DNA of 64,000 nucleotides. Origin: Trebonia sp963843745. Its GTDB lineage: Bacteria; Actinomycetota; Actinomycetes; Streptosporangiales; Streptosporangiaceae. This document shows, piece after piece, positions 7,080 to 13,955 of the stretch. The number at the start of each line of letters is the position of its first letter. The first letter of the stretch is position 1. The position numbers and the translations under genes were made by a program. Location of the stretch: the NCBI GenBank assembly GCA_963843745.1, contig CAWJLP010000021.1, positions 496,001 to 560,000 of the forward strand, in the 5' to 3' direction. The notes under the pieces are model-generated. The model was not told where the DNA came from. It saw only the letters and a program-made list of their open reading frames with translations, and made no database searches.

Positions 7080-7421
7080 ATGAACCCCATCCGCCGTCTC
7101 GCTGTCGTGCTAGCCGGCCTGGCCGCCGCCCTGGCGGCCCTCGGCACCTCGCCCGCGTTCGGCAGCACCCATCCGGGCGCCCCGCCCGATAGCGGCCTGG
7201 CCGCCTGCGCGTATCCGCTGACTACGCACCACGTCACCGCCGCCGACTACCGGCAGATCCGCGCCCAGTTCGCTGGCTCACGCCGGCCGGACCTGCGTAC
7301 GGCCGGCACCGACTACGTCGACCTGGCCGTGCGGCTGCTCACCGCGCGGGGGACCGACGGATGCGAGACCGTCTGGTTCTACCAGCGGCTGGCCGCCGCC
7401 TGCGCCCGGAACGAGCGGTGA
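7080..7421 (+). CDS. small secreted protein of unknown function
   Basis: This 113-residue protein has a Sec signal peptide (MNPIRRLAVVLAGLAAALAAL, cleavage probable after about residue 28, near PAFG). The mature domain of about 85 residues contains YPLTTHHVTAADYRQIRAQF and a C-terminal GCETVWFYQRLAAACARNE with three cysteines in the mature chain. A GGGAGGA ribosome site stands 4-5 bases before the ATG. I do not recognise the family. It stands alone between the LuxR gene and a flavoenzyme gene. Confidence 0.75.
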   Translation: MNPIRRLAVVLAGLAAALAALGTSPAFGSTHPGAPPDSGLAACAYPLTTHHVTAADYRQIRAQFAGSRRPDLRTAGTDYVDLAVRLLTARGTDGCETVWFYQRLAAACARNER

Positions 7422-7426
7422 AAAGA

Positions 7427-7636
7427 ATGAGCATCCGCGACTATCTCGTCAGGGCATGCCAAGACGACGCGCGGCGAGCCGGCGAGCGGGACCGCCAGCT
7501 CCTGGAGGCGCGACGAGTGCGCACAGCGGGCCGGCATCATCAAGATCCTGCCGTTCCCGCCGGTGCCATCGCTCCGGTCGCGCGGGTAAGGCGGCTGGCC
7601 CGGGTGATGCTCCGCCGCGCTGCGGCATCGACGTAG
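7427..7636 (+). CDS. doubtful small ORF
   Basis: An open frame of 69 codons starts 5 bases after the secreted-protein stop (MSIRDYLVRACQDDARRAG and onward) and turns Arg/Ala-rich, as GC-rich non-coding frames do. There is no convincing ribosome site and no family is recognised. It may be a non-coding tail or a gene relic; it fills the 219-base gap before the convergent flavoenzyme gene. Confidence 0.2.
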   Translation: MSIRDYLVRACQDDARRAGERDRQLLEARRVRTAGRHHQDPAVPAGAIAPVARVRRLARVMLRRAAAST

Positions 7637-7640
7637 CCGT

Positions 7641-8651
7641 TCAATGCAGGAACGCGGGCATGACCTCGGTGGCGAAGAGCCCGGCCGACTGGCGGGCCTC
7701 GTCGACCGTCATGTCGCCGAAGGCCAGCTCGATCGCGACGTAGTTGATGCCGCCGACGTCGCGGTGGTGCGCCACCCAGTCGCGGGCGCCCGCCGGGTCG
7801 CCCGCGTAGAAGTGCCCGGTCGCGTGGATTTCCTCGTAGGTGTCCGCCGGCAAGACCGGCGGGTGCGGCAGGTCGTACCGCTTCCACAGCGACTCGAAGT
7901 TCGCCACGAACCCGGTGAACGCCCGGTTGGCGATCTTCATCGCCTCCTCGTTCGTCGGGGCGACGACGACAGAGCGGGTAATCCCCAGCGGCGGCACGTC
8001 GGCCTCCGCGCGGCCCAGCGACGCCCACTCCGCCCGGTACGCGTCGGTCAACGGCCGCACCGCGTGCGACGGCACCAGCGCCATCATCGGCATGCCGAGC
8101 CGCGCGCACCAGCGCGCCTTCTCCAGGGTCCGCGTCCCGTACCACAGTGGCACCGGGTCCTGCACCGGCTGGGTCACCACCGGCGCGTTCGTGATGTCGT
8201 AGTACTTCCCGTGGAAGTCCACGGAGGTCGCGCCGGACAGGCCCATCCGCAGCACGGCGAACGCCTCGTCGAACCGCTCCTGCGTTTCTGCCCCTGGCAC
8301 GCCGTGGAATCCGGTCTCGATCGGCGAGATGCCGCGCCCGACGCCGAGGTCGAGCCGCCCGCCGGTGAGCTGGTCCAGGGTGCACGCCTCCTCGATCACG
8401 CGCATCGGGTGGTACAGCGGCAGGATCGAGATCAGCGTGCCAAGGCGGATGACCGACGTGCGCTGCGACGCCGCGGCCAGCATCAGGTGCGGCGACGGGG
8501 TGATGCCCAGCGGAGTCCCGTGGTGCTCGGCCATGTGGTAGGCGTAGTAGCCCAGCCGCTCGTACTCCTCGACCAGCGCGAGCCGCTCGGCCAGTTGCTG
8601 CGTGGCCGGCCGCCCCGAGGCGTCGTTGTGGTCGAAGACCCCGAAGCGCAT
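7641..8651 (-). CDS. LLM-class (bacterial luciferase-like) flavin-dependent oxidoreductase
   Basis: This protein of about 336 residues has the luciferase-like TIM-barrel fold. It starts MRFGVFDHND and contains YAYHMAEHHGTPLGITPSP (the HH active-site region, about residues 40-58), RLGTLISILPLYHP, and LDQLTGGRLDLGVGRG, the flavin phosphate site at about residues 100-116. These enzymes use reduced FMN or F420 for oxygenation or reduction; the substrate is unknown. GGGAGG precedes two adjacent ATG codons (8654 and 8651). The second has the better spacing and matches the family start, so longer upstream frames are unlikely. Confidence 0.9.
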   Translation of the reverse strand: MRFGVFDHNDASGRPATQQLAERLALVEEYERLGYYAYHMAEHHGTPLGITPSPHLMLAAASQRTSVIRLGTLISILPLYHPMRVIEEACTLDQLTGGRLDLGVGRGISPIETGFHGVPGAETQERFDEAFAVLRMGLSGATSVDFHGKYYDITNAPVVTQPVQDPVPLWYGTRTLEKARWCARLGMPMMALVPSHAVRPLTDAYRAEWASLGRAEADVPPLGITRSVVVAPTNEEAMKIANRAFTGFVANFESLWKRYDLPHPPVLPADTYEEIHATGHFYAGDPAGARDWVAHHRDVGGINYVAIELAFGDMTVDEARQSAGLFATEVMPAFLH

Positions 8652-8784
8652 CATCGCCCTCCCGGCAGTGGAGCTTGCGGCCGCGGCGGTCACCACGAGG
8701 CCGTTCCGGATAATGCTCTTACATACCCCTTTGCAACCTGGCAGCCACCACAACCTCTGGGCTCCGTCTTACTCGCGATGCCAC

Positions 8785-8790
8785 TAGAGT
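8785..8790 (+). promoter_or_regulatory. -10 element of a leaderless promoter (GH3 lipoprotein gene)
   Basis: TAGAGT ends 6 bases before GTG 8797, the start that yields a lipoprotein signal peptide. This spacing supports GTG 8797 as the genuine start, although that frame does not continue into the GH3 body. Confidence 0.5.
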
Positions 8791-8796
8791 CGTCCC

Positions 8797-10048
8797 GTGC
8801 ACTGGGACTGGGCTCGATCGCGCGCGCGGACGCTTGTGACGTGCGCGGTCGCGGTCGGGGCCGCGCTCGCGGTGACCGCCGGCTGCAGCTCGCCGGCGGC
8901 CCCAGCCACGCCGTGCCGCCTCGTCGCTCCACCCGTCGGCCGTGACGAGCCCGCCAGGCACGGCGTCCCCGTCGCCAGCGTCCCCCTCGCCGACGGTGTC
9001 CTGCGCGGCCCAGGTGTTCGGGCGGCTGACGGAGGCGCAGCGGGTCGGCCAGCTGTTCCTCGTCGGCGTGACGGGCGACATCGCCGGGCCGCAGACGACG
9101 GCGGCGCTGCAGCAGTACCACTTCGGGTCGCTGCTGCTCTACTCGACGTCGGAAGGCGTCACGGCGCTGGCCGCCGCGACCGCGCACATGCAGTCGCTGG
9201 GCACCGCGAACGACGGCGGCGTGCGGATGTTCATCGCCGCCAACCAGGAGGGCGGCCAGGTCCAGCAGCTGACCGGGCCCGGCTTTTCCGTGATGCCGTC
9301 CGCGCTGACCCAGGGCACCTGGTCGACGGCGACGCTGCGCTCCGCGGCGGCCGGCTGGGCGCGCGAGCTGCACGCCGCCGGGGTGAATTTCGACCTGGCG
9401 CCGGTCATGGACGTGGTGCCCGCCGCCACGGCCGCGTCGAACGCGCCGATCGGGGCGCTGGACAGGCAGTTCGGCTCGACGCCGGCGGGCAACGGAGCGC
9501 ACGGGGCGGCGTTCATCACCGGGATGGCCTCGGCCGGGGTAGCGACGGCGGCCAAGCATTTCCCCGGGCTCGGCCGGGTGACCGGGAACACCGACTTCAC
9601 TGCCGACGTGGTCGATAACGTCACCACGCCGGACGATCCTGACCTCGGGTCGTTCCGCGCGGCGGTGGTCGCGGGAGTGCCGTTCGTCATGGTGGCGCTG
9701 GCCACCTACACGCTGATCGACCGCACCCAGCTGGCGGTGTTCTCGCCCACGGTGCTGAAGCTGGTGCGGTCCGGGTCCGGGTCGGGCCTCGGCTTCGGCG
9801 GCGTGATCATGTCCGACGACCTGGGGGACGCCCTCGCCGTGCAGTCGATCCCGGCGGCGTCGCGGGCGATCTCGTTCCTGACGGCGGGCGGTGACATGAT
9901 CACCTCGCAGTCGCTGGCGCCGGCGCAGACGATGGCCGCGGCGGTGCTCGCGAGGGCTTCCTCGTCTCCGTCGTTCCGCGCCGTGGTGGACGCCGCGGCG
10001 CAGCGGGTCCTCGCCGCCAAGCAGGCTTTCGGCCTGCTGGCCTGCTGA
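8797..10048 (+). CDS. GH3 family lipoprotein (NagZ-like fold) with apparent N-terminal frameshift
   Basis: From GTG 8797 one frame reads a lipoprotein signal (TCAVAVGAALAVTAGCSSPA, lipobox AVTAGC). From about 8905 the sense switches to the +1 frame: SSLHPSAVTSPPGTASPSPA, a Pro/Ser linker, then about 340 residues of glycoside hydrolase family 3. The GH3 part has GQLFLVG, FIAANQEGGQVQQL, NFDLAPVMDV, AAKHFPGLG and VIMSDDLGDAL, where SDD holds the nucleophile Asp. The canonical KHFPGHG and DSH acid/base dyad is replaced (KHFPGLGRVTGNTDF). If the shift is real, only a GTG at 8942 would give a soluble 368-residue form. A sequencing error is an equally good explanation. Confidence 0.75.
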
Positions 10049-10062
10049 CGGTGCTTGCCGGT

Positions 10063-10815
10063 TTACCCGCGCTGACGGCTCGCGTTCTCGACGATCCGGG
10101 CGGCGAGTTCGCGCAGCTTGGTGTTGCTGTTCTGCGACTCGCGGGCCAGTTCGTCGAATGCCTGCTCCGCGCCGATCCCGCGGAGGGCCATGACCACGCC
10201 GATGGCCTGGTCGATCAGCGCCCGGGAGTCGAGGGCCTTATGGAGATGTTCGGACAGGGTGCGGGCCTTGGCGTAGCGCCGCGCGTTGGCGATCGCGGCG
10301 CTCGCCGCCGTGATGTACAGCCGGAGCAGCGCCACGTCGAAATCGCTGAAACCGTGCCGCTGCTCGCTGTAAAGGTTGAGCGAGCCGACGAACTCCTCGT
10401 CGATGAACAGCGGATGGCATAGGTAGCTCGCCACCCCGGCCGCGCGGGCGCTGCGCGCGAACTCCGGCCAGCGCTCGTGCGCCTCTTCCACCCCGACGCG
10501 GACGACCTCACGGGTGCGGGACGCCTCGAGGCACGGGCCGTCCCCGGTGGCGTACTGGTCGGAGTCGATCGCCCACACCCGCTCGTTGCTGCTGGCCACC
10601 GTCTCGCCCGCGTCACCGCTCAGTACGGTCACGCTCGCCATGTCGGCGCCAGGCACCGATTCGACTAGCTGGTCGACGCTGCGCTGCAGCACGCGGCCGA
10701 CTTCTTCCTCGGCGGTCAGCACCTCCGACAGCTGCGCCAGGTGGTCGGAGGCCTCATCGAGGCGCCTGACATACTCCTTCTCCTTCGGCGCCGCCGCCTG
10801 ATCTCCCTCGAACAC
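10063..10815 (-). CDS. GAF-ANTAR domain RNA-binding antiterminator/regulator
   Basis: This 250-residue protein has an N-terminal helix, then a GAF sensor at about residues 40-165 (VPGADMASVTVLSGDAGE, GDGPCLEASRTREVV, HPLFIDEEFVGSLNLYS). A C-terminal ANTAR domain follows at about residues 190-245 (ALIDQAIGVVMALRGIGAEQ, then AFDELARESQNSNTKLRELA). ANTAR proteins bind paired hairpins in nascent RNA to prevent termination. GAF-ANTAR fusions are abundant in actinomycetes, usually without a partner kinase. The signal and the RNA targets are unknown. It is monocistronic and convergent with the GH3 gene, with a 14-base gap. Confidence 0.92.
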   Translation of the reverse strand: MFEGDQAAAPKEKEYVRRLDEASDHLAQLSEVLTAEEEVGRVLQRSVDQLVESVPGADMASVTVLSGDAGETVASSNERVWAIDSDQYATGDGPCLEASRTREVVRVGVEEAHERWPEFARSARAAGVASYLCHPLFIDEEFVGSLNLYSEQRHGFSDFDVALLRLYITAASAAIANARRYAKARTLSEHLHKALDSRALIDQAIGVVMALRGIGAEQAFDELARESQNSNTKLRELAARIVENASRQRG

Positions 10816-11006
10816 TGGCCCGCCCCTTTCTCACCGCTGCTATCCGCCCCTGGCCTCTGCTCCTACCCACTGTGGCCTGGCTATTCATGCCAGCCGCAAT
10901 CGATTGTGGCTGCTTCGGGCTGGCCCGTCGGCCGCGCCGTCCCGACCCAAAAACCCCACGGCCCCCAGCACTACGGAAACCCAGCGTCCGCCGGCCCCTC
11001 AAGGTG

Positions 11007-11021
11007 TGATAACAGCAAGAA
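11007..11021 (+). repeat. TGATAACAGCAAGAA motif, copy 3 of 5
   Basis: Exact 15-mer, plus strand, 14 bases before the 52-bp palindromic element. Confidence 0.85.
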
Positions 11022-11035
11022 GTGCCATCCGCGTC

Positions 11036-11087
11036 AAGATAGTGGATCATTGAGGCCCCTCTGAGGGCACTAACGATCCACTATCTT
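11036..11087. repeat. palindromic intergenic element, copy 1
   Basis: AAGATAGTGGATCATT (11036-11051) and AACGATCCACTATCTT (11072-11087) are inverted with one mismatch. Inside, GCCC (11055-11058) can pair with GGGC (11065-11068). A second copy of the same design, with the outer arm ATAGTGGATC conserved, lies at 37133-37178. It behaves like a REP-type element or a mobile hairpin. Confidence 0.75.
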
Positions 11088-11108
11088 CCGGTCTTGCGCG
11101 GCCGATGC

Positions 11109-11123
11109 TGATAACAGCAAGAA
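11109..11123 (+). repeat. TGATAACAGCAAGAA motif, copy 4 of 5
   Basis: Exact 15-mer, plus strand, 21 bases after the palindromic element; with copy 3 it brackets that element. Confidence 0.85.
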
Positions 11124-11144
11124 GCGTGGCGCGGCTCGGGCCGC

Positions 11145-11181
11145 GACGCGCGTGCTTCAAGGATGACGCGGGTGCTTCAAG
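11145..11181 (+). repeat. 17-bp direct repeat
   Basis: GACGCGCGTGCTTCAAG (11145-11161) and GACGCGGGTGCTTCAAG (11165-11181) differ at one base and are spaced 20 bp apart, about two helical turns. They end 2 bases before the 16-bp palindrome at 11184, so they may be part of a compound regulator-binding site. Confidence 0.6.
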
Positions 11182-11183
11182 AC

Positions 11184-11199
11184 TTGTAAGTACTTACAA
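11184..11199. promoter_or_regulatory. perfect 16-bp palindrome, operator-like
   Basis: TTGTAAGTACTTACAA is a perfect dyad, AT-rich against its surroundings and the typical size of a dimeric repressor site. The nearest downstream gene, the AI-2E permease, begins 266 bases away. Nothing recognisable starts immediately downstream. Confidence 0.5.
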
Positions 11200-11453
11200 T
11201 GATGCTGGCTAGGCCCCGGCTGATTACAGCGGCGAACGGCGGGTACGTGGTTGATCCGGTGGTGGCGCACCGGCGGACGGCTGCGGCGCAGCGGCCCGGC
11301 GGCGCCGCCCGTTGCAACGCTCGGGCTTGCCCGGGCTTGAATTTGCTGGGGCTGCTGCTATGGGCGGTGTTCGTGTCTACCAGGTGGCCGGCGGCGGTTG
11401 GCGCCGGCTGCGATCAGTTCGTCCGTGTTGCGCTTTCTACGCCACGGACCTGA

Positions 11454-11459
11454 CATCCT
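11454..11459 (+). promoter_or_regulatory. -10 candidate for the AI-2E permease gene
   Basis: CATCCT ends 6 bases before GTG 11466, in the same leaderless spacing seen elsewhere in the window; no ribosome-binding site is present. Confidence 0.4.
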
Positions 11460-11465
11460 GTAATC

Positions 11466-12719
11466 GTGGTTAAGGAAGATCAGGGGCCGCTGGCCAGCCG
11501 GGTAGCCCGGTTGTGGAAAGCCGCGGACAGGAGCGGCGTCCCGCTGCGCACGATCGTCGTCGCGGTGCTCGTCGTCGCGTTCTTCTACCTGTCCGGGAAG
11601 CTGATCTACCGGCTGCGCGACATCGTCCTGCTGATGCTCGTCGCCGGGTTCGTCGCGCTGCTGCTGAACCCGCTTGTGCTCATCCTGCAGCGCTATGTGG
11701 TCCGCCGCCGCGGGTTCGCCGTCGGCATCGTCACCGTGTTCGCGCTGCTGGTGTTCTTCGGGCTCGCCTACATCTTCGGCTCTCCGCTAGTGAACGCGAT
11801 CACGAGCCTCGCCAACAAGCTGCCGTCCTACGTCGCGAGCGCGCAGACCGGCCGCGGCTGGATCGGCCACCTGGCGACCAAGTACCACGTCCAGCACTGG
11901 GTATCGCAGAACGCGCCCAAGCTCGTCACCTACGCCCAGAACCTGACCAAACCGGTGCTGTCAATCGGCTCGGCCGCGTTCTCGGTGCTGATCGAGCTGG
12001 TGACGATCTTCGTCCTCGTGCTGATGCTGCTGCTCGAAGGGCCGCGGCTGCGCCGCGGTGCCCTCGGCCTGCTGTCACCGAAGTCGGCGGACGAGGTCAT
12101 CGAGCTCTCCGCCGAGATGAACCGGTCGGTCGTCGGCTACATGCTCGGTAACTTCCTGACGTCGATCATCTGCGGCGTGGTCGTGTTCGTCACGCTGATG
12201 ATAGTCGGCGTGCCGTTCGCCGGGCTGTGGGCGCTGTGGGTGGCGCTCGTCGACTTCCTGCCGTTGATCGGCGGCGCCCTGGCGGGCATCCCCACGGTGC
12301 TGTTCGCCCTCACGCACTCCTTTACCGCCGGCCTCGTCACGCTGATCGTGTTCCTCATCTACACCCAGTTCGAAAACCACGTCCTGAACCCGGTCATCAT
12401 GAGCAAGACGGTACGCATCAGCCCGCTGCTCGTGCTGATCTCGGTGCTGGTCGGCGCGTCGATCGGGTCGTGGATCGGCGGGATCTTCGGCGGCTTCGTC
12501 GCGGCGCTGCTCGCCATCCCGGCGGCCGGGGCGTTCCAGGTCATCGTCCGCGAAGCGTGGCGCCTGTCGGGCCCGCCGCTCCGCGAGGTCCCCGACGCCG
12601 CCGGCACGGACAGCGATCCGGAGCCCATCGCCGGGACGGCGGCAGCCGAGGCGGAGGACGAGGCGGAAGACGAGGCCGCGACCGGATCCGAGGCGATCTC
12701 CGCCAACCGGCGCGAGTGA
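11466..12719 (+). CDS. AI-2E transporter family (PF01594) membrane permease
   Basis: This 417-residue polytopic protein has about 8 membrane segments. Paired N-terminal helices (TIVVAVLVVAFFYLSGKLIY and VLLMLVAGFVALLLNPLVLI) lead into an extracytoplasmic region at about residues 110-165. The conserved core includes LWALWVALVDFLPLIGGALA and TQFENHVLNPVIMSKTVRIS. The acidic/Ala-rich C-terminal tail (about residues 375-417) is disordered. The family is named for autoinducer-2 export, but many members act as Na+/H+ antiporters or are uncharacterised, so no substrate is assigned. It stands alone behind a long regulatory-looking intergenic region. Confidence 0.9.
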   Translation: MVKEDQGPLASRVARLWKAADRSGVPLRTIVVAVLVVAFFYLSGKLIYRLRDIVLLMLVAGFVALLLNPLVLILQRYVVRRRGFAVGIVTVFALLVFFGLAYIFGSPLVNAITSLANKLPSYVASAQTGRGWIGHLATKYHVQHWVSQNAPKLVTYAQNLTKPVLSIGSAAFSVLIELVTIFVLVLMLLLEGPRLRRGALGLLSPKSADEVIELSAEMNRSVVGYMLGNFLTSIICGVVVFVTLMIVGVPFAGLWALWVALVDFLPLIGGALAGIPTVLFALTHSFTAGLVTLIVFLIYTQFENHVLNPVIMSKTVRISPLLVLISVLVGASIGSWIGGIFGGFVAALLAIPAAGAFQVIVREAWRLSGPPLREVPDAAGTDSDPEPIAGTAAAEAEDEAEDEAATGSEAISANRRE

Positions 12720-12737
12720 CACCGCCGCCGGTGCCTC

Positions 12738-12789
12738 GGTTACCAGCGGCGGTTACCAGCGGCGGTTACCAGCGGCGGTTACCAGCGGC
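12738..12789. repeat. 13-bp tandem repeat, 4 perfect copies
   Basis: GGTTACCAGCGGC is repeated four times without error (starts 12738, 12751, 12764, 12777). The last copy supplies the final codons (RW) and the TAA stop of the convergent nitroreductase gene. Because 13 is not a multiple of 3, each copy is read in a different frame and several contain TAA on the minus strand. Confidence 0.8.
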
Positions 12790-13351
12790 CGAAGCGGATC
12801 ATCTCGCCGGAGGAACGCCGCCTCGACCTGAGGTCGCGCGGCGCGGGCTCCGCGTCGTACCCGATCGCGATCGCGCCGATGGGCTCATAGTCGTCAGGCA
12901 CCCCGAACGCGGCGCGGAACTCCGGCACCGCCTCGGGAACGATGCCGAAGTACACCGCGCCGAGCCCCTCGTCCACCACGGTGAGCAGGATCAGCAGCGC
13001 CGCCATGCCGGTGTCGATATGCCAGAACGGCACCGGCCACCGCGACTCGTCCCGGTCCGTCCAGCCCTTGTCCGGCTGCGCGTACCTGTCCAGGTAAACG
13101 CGCTTGGACGACATCGGCACGATGAGCAGCGGCGCGGTCTGCGCGGATTCCGAAACCGCCTCGCTCGCCACGGCCCAGAACTTCGGCAGGTCGTCCCCGC
13201 TCAGCACGAGAAACGCCTGGCCCTGAGAGAACCCCGCCGACGGCCCGCGGACCGCGTTGCCGAGGATCCGGTCGACCGACGCCTGCGGGATCGGCTCGCT
13301 GGTGAACGTCCGCACCATGTGCCGGTGCCGCACCACGTCCTGGAACTCCAT
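12779..13351 (-). CDS. nitroreductase family FMN-dependent oxidoreductase
   Basis: This 190-residue protein has the nitroreductase fold. The N-terminal FMN-phosphate motif is VVRHRHMVRTFTSEPIP (about residues 5-21), then GPSAGFSQGQAFLVL. The later loop GLGAVYFGIVPEAVPEFRAAF matches actinobacterial and F420-associated nitroreductases. The FMN-binding C-terminal basic region (RSRRRSSGEMIRFGRW) is present. The ATG at 13351 is chosen because a minus-strand -10, TAGGGT, ends 8 bases upstream. Divergent XdhC-like transcription starts 24 bases away. The C-terminus lies in the 13-bp tandem repeat array. Confidence 0.88.
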   Translation of the reverse strand: MEFQDVVRHRHMVRTFTSEPIPQASVDRILGNAVRGPSAGFSQGQAFLVLSGDDLPKFWAVASEAVSESAQTAPLLIVPMSSKRVYLDRYAQPDKGWTDRDESRWPVPFWHIDTGMAALLILLTVVDEGLGAVYFGIVPEAVPEFRAAFGVPDDYEPIGAIAIGYDAEPAPRDLRSRRRSSGEMIRFGRW

Positions 13352-13359
13352 AGTGGGCG

Positions 13360-13369
13360 ACCCTATCCT
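13360..13369. promoter_or_regulatory. overlapping divergent -10 elements
   Basis: TATCCT (13364-13369, plus) ends 6 bases before the XdhC-like ATG at 13376. TAGGGT (13365-13360, minus) ends 8 bases before the nitroreductase ATG at 13351. The two hexamers overlap by two base pairs, so polymerase could serve only one direction at a time. Confidence 0.5.
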
Positions 13370-13375
13370 GACCTT

Positions 13376-13924
13376 ATGGCTGAAGAGATCGACCCCTGCG
13401 CGGTCGCGCACACCCCGGTTCCCGCCGCCGCCAGTTCACCGGCCGTCAGCGGCGGCTTTCTCGCCCCGGACCGCACCCTGATCGCGGTGTTCGCCTCGCC
13501 GGTGGCCGCGTTCCTGCTGCGCTACGCCTCCGACGCCGGGTTCCGCTGCCTGCTCGTCGAGCCGGACCCCGACCGCGCCGCCGGGGCGGCGATGACCGGC
13601 TTCGGCGTCCTCGGCACGGTGCCCGATGACATCGAGGGAGCGGACGTGGTGGTCACCGACCACCACCGCGACGAACTCGGCGTGGTGCTGCGCGACGCCC
13701 TCGCCACCAAGACCCGCTGGATCGGCGTGCTCGGCAACCCGCGTCACCCCGCCCCGCACATCGCGGCGCTCGAGGCCCTCGGCGTCCCGCCCGGCGACAT
13801 CGCCCGCGTGCACCGCCCGATCGGGCTGAACATCGGCTCCCGCACCCCGCCAGAGATCGCCATCTCCACGCTCGCGGGCCTGCTCGCCGACCACAACTCC
13901 CGCCCCGGCGGTTTCGAGTTCTGA
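13376..13924 (+). CDS. XdhC-like Rossmann-domain protein (C-terminal domain only)
   Basis: This 182-residue protein corresponds to the XdhC C-terminal Rossmann domain: TLIAVFASPVAAFLLRYASD, FRCLLVEPDPDRAA, ADVVVTDHHRDELGVVLRDAL, RWIGVLGNPRHPAPHIAAL and IGLNIGSRTPPEIAISTLAG. It lacks the N-terminal XdhC_CoxI domain found in the full-length XdhC at 25316-26137. Such proteins assist molybdenum-cofactor insertion or sulfuration, or handle other nucleotide ligands. There is no molybdoenzyme next to it. It is probably leaderless, divergent from the nitroreductase. Confidence 0.85.
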   Translation: MAEEIDPCAVAHTPVPAAASSPAVSGGFLAPDRTLIAVFASPVAAFLLRYASDAGFRCLLVEPDPDRAAGAAMTGFGVLGTVPDDIEGADVVVTDHHRDELGVVLRDALATKTRWIGVLGNPRHPAPHIAALEALGVPPGDIARVHRPIGLNIGSRTPPEIAISTLAGLLADHNSRPGGFEF

Positions 13925-13955
13925 TTTCATCCGGAACGTACGCGGCCGACTCCGG

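Larger units (their letters stand above)
10816..11465. other. 650-bp repeat-rich intergenic region
   Basis: No convincing gene is present here. It holds two copies of the 15-bp TGATAACAGCAAGAA motif (11007 and 11109), a 52-bp palindromic element between them (11036-11087), a 17-bp direct repeat (11145-11161 and 11165-11181) and a perfect 16-bp palindrome (11184-11199). An 84-codon frame from 11199 lacks any recognisable domain and is judged non-coding. The promoter of the AI-2E permease closes the region. Confidence 0.7.

Noticed and set aside
11199..11453. 84-codon plus-strand frame starting in the 16-bp palindrome
   Set aside because: No ribosome site, no recognisable domain and no -10 at the expected position; treated as intergenic.
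10816..11465. Possible insertion sequence in the repeat-rich intergenic region
   Set aside because: No transposase frame, no terminal inverted repeats at a suitable distance and no target-site duplication could be seen.
12738..12789. Possible iteron cluster or replication origin
   Set aside because: Only four short copies, no DnaA boxes or rep gene nearby, and the array overlaps a gene end; simple tandem repetition is a better explanation.
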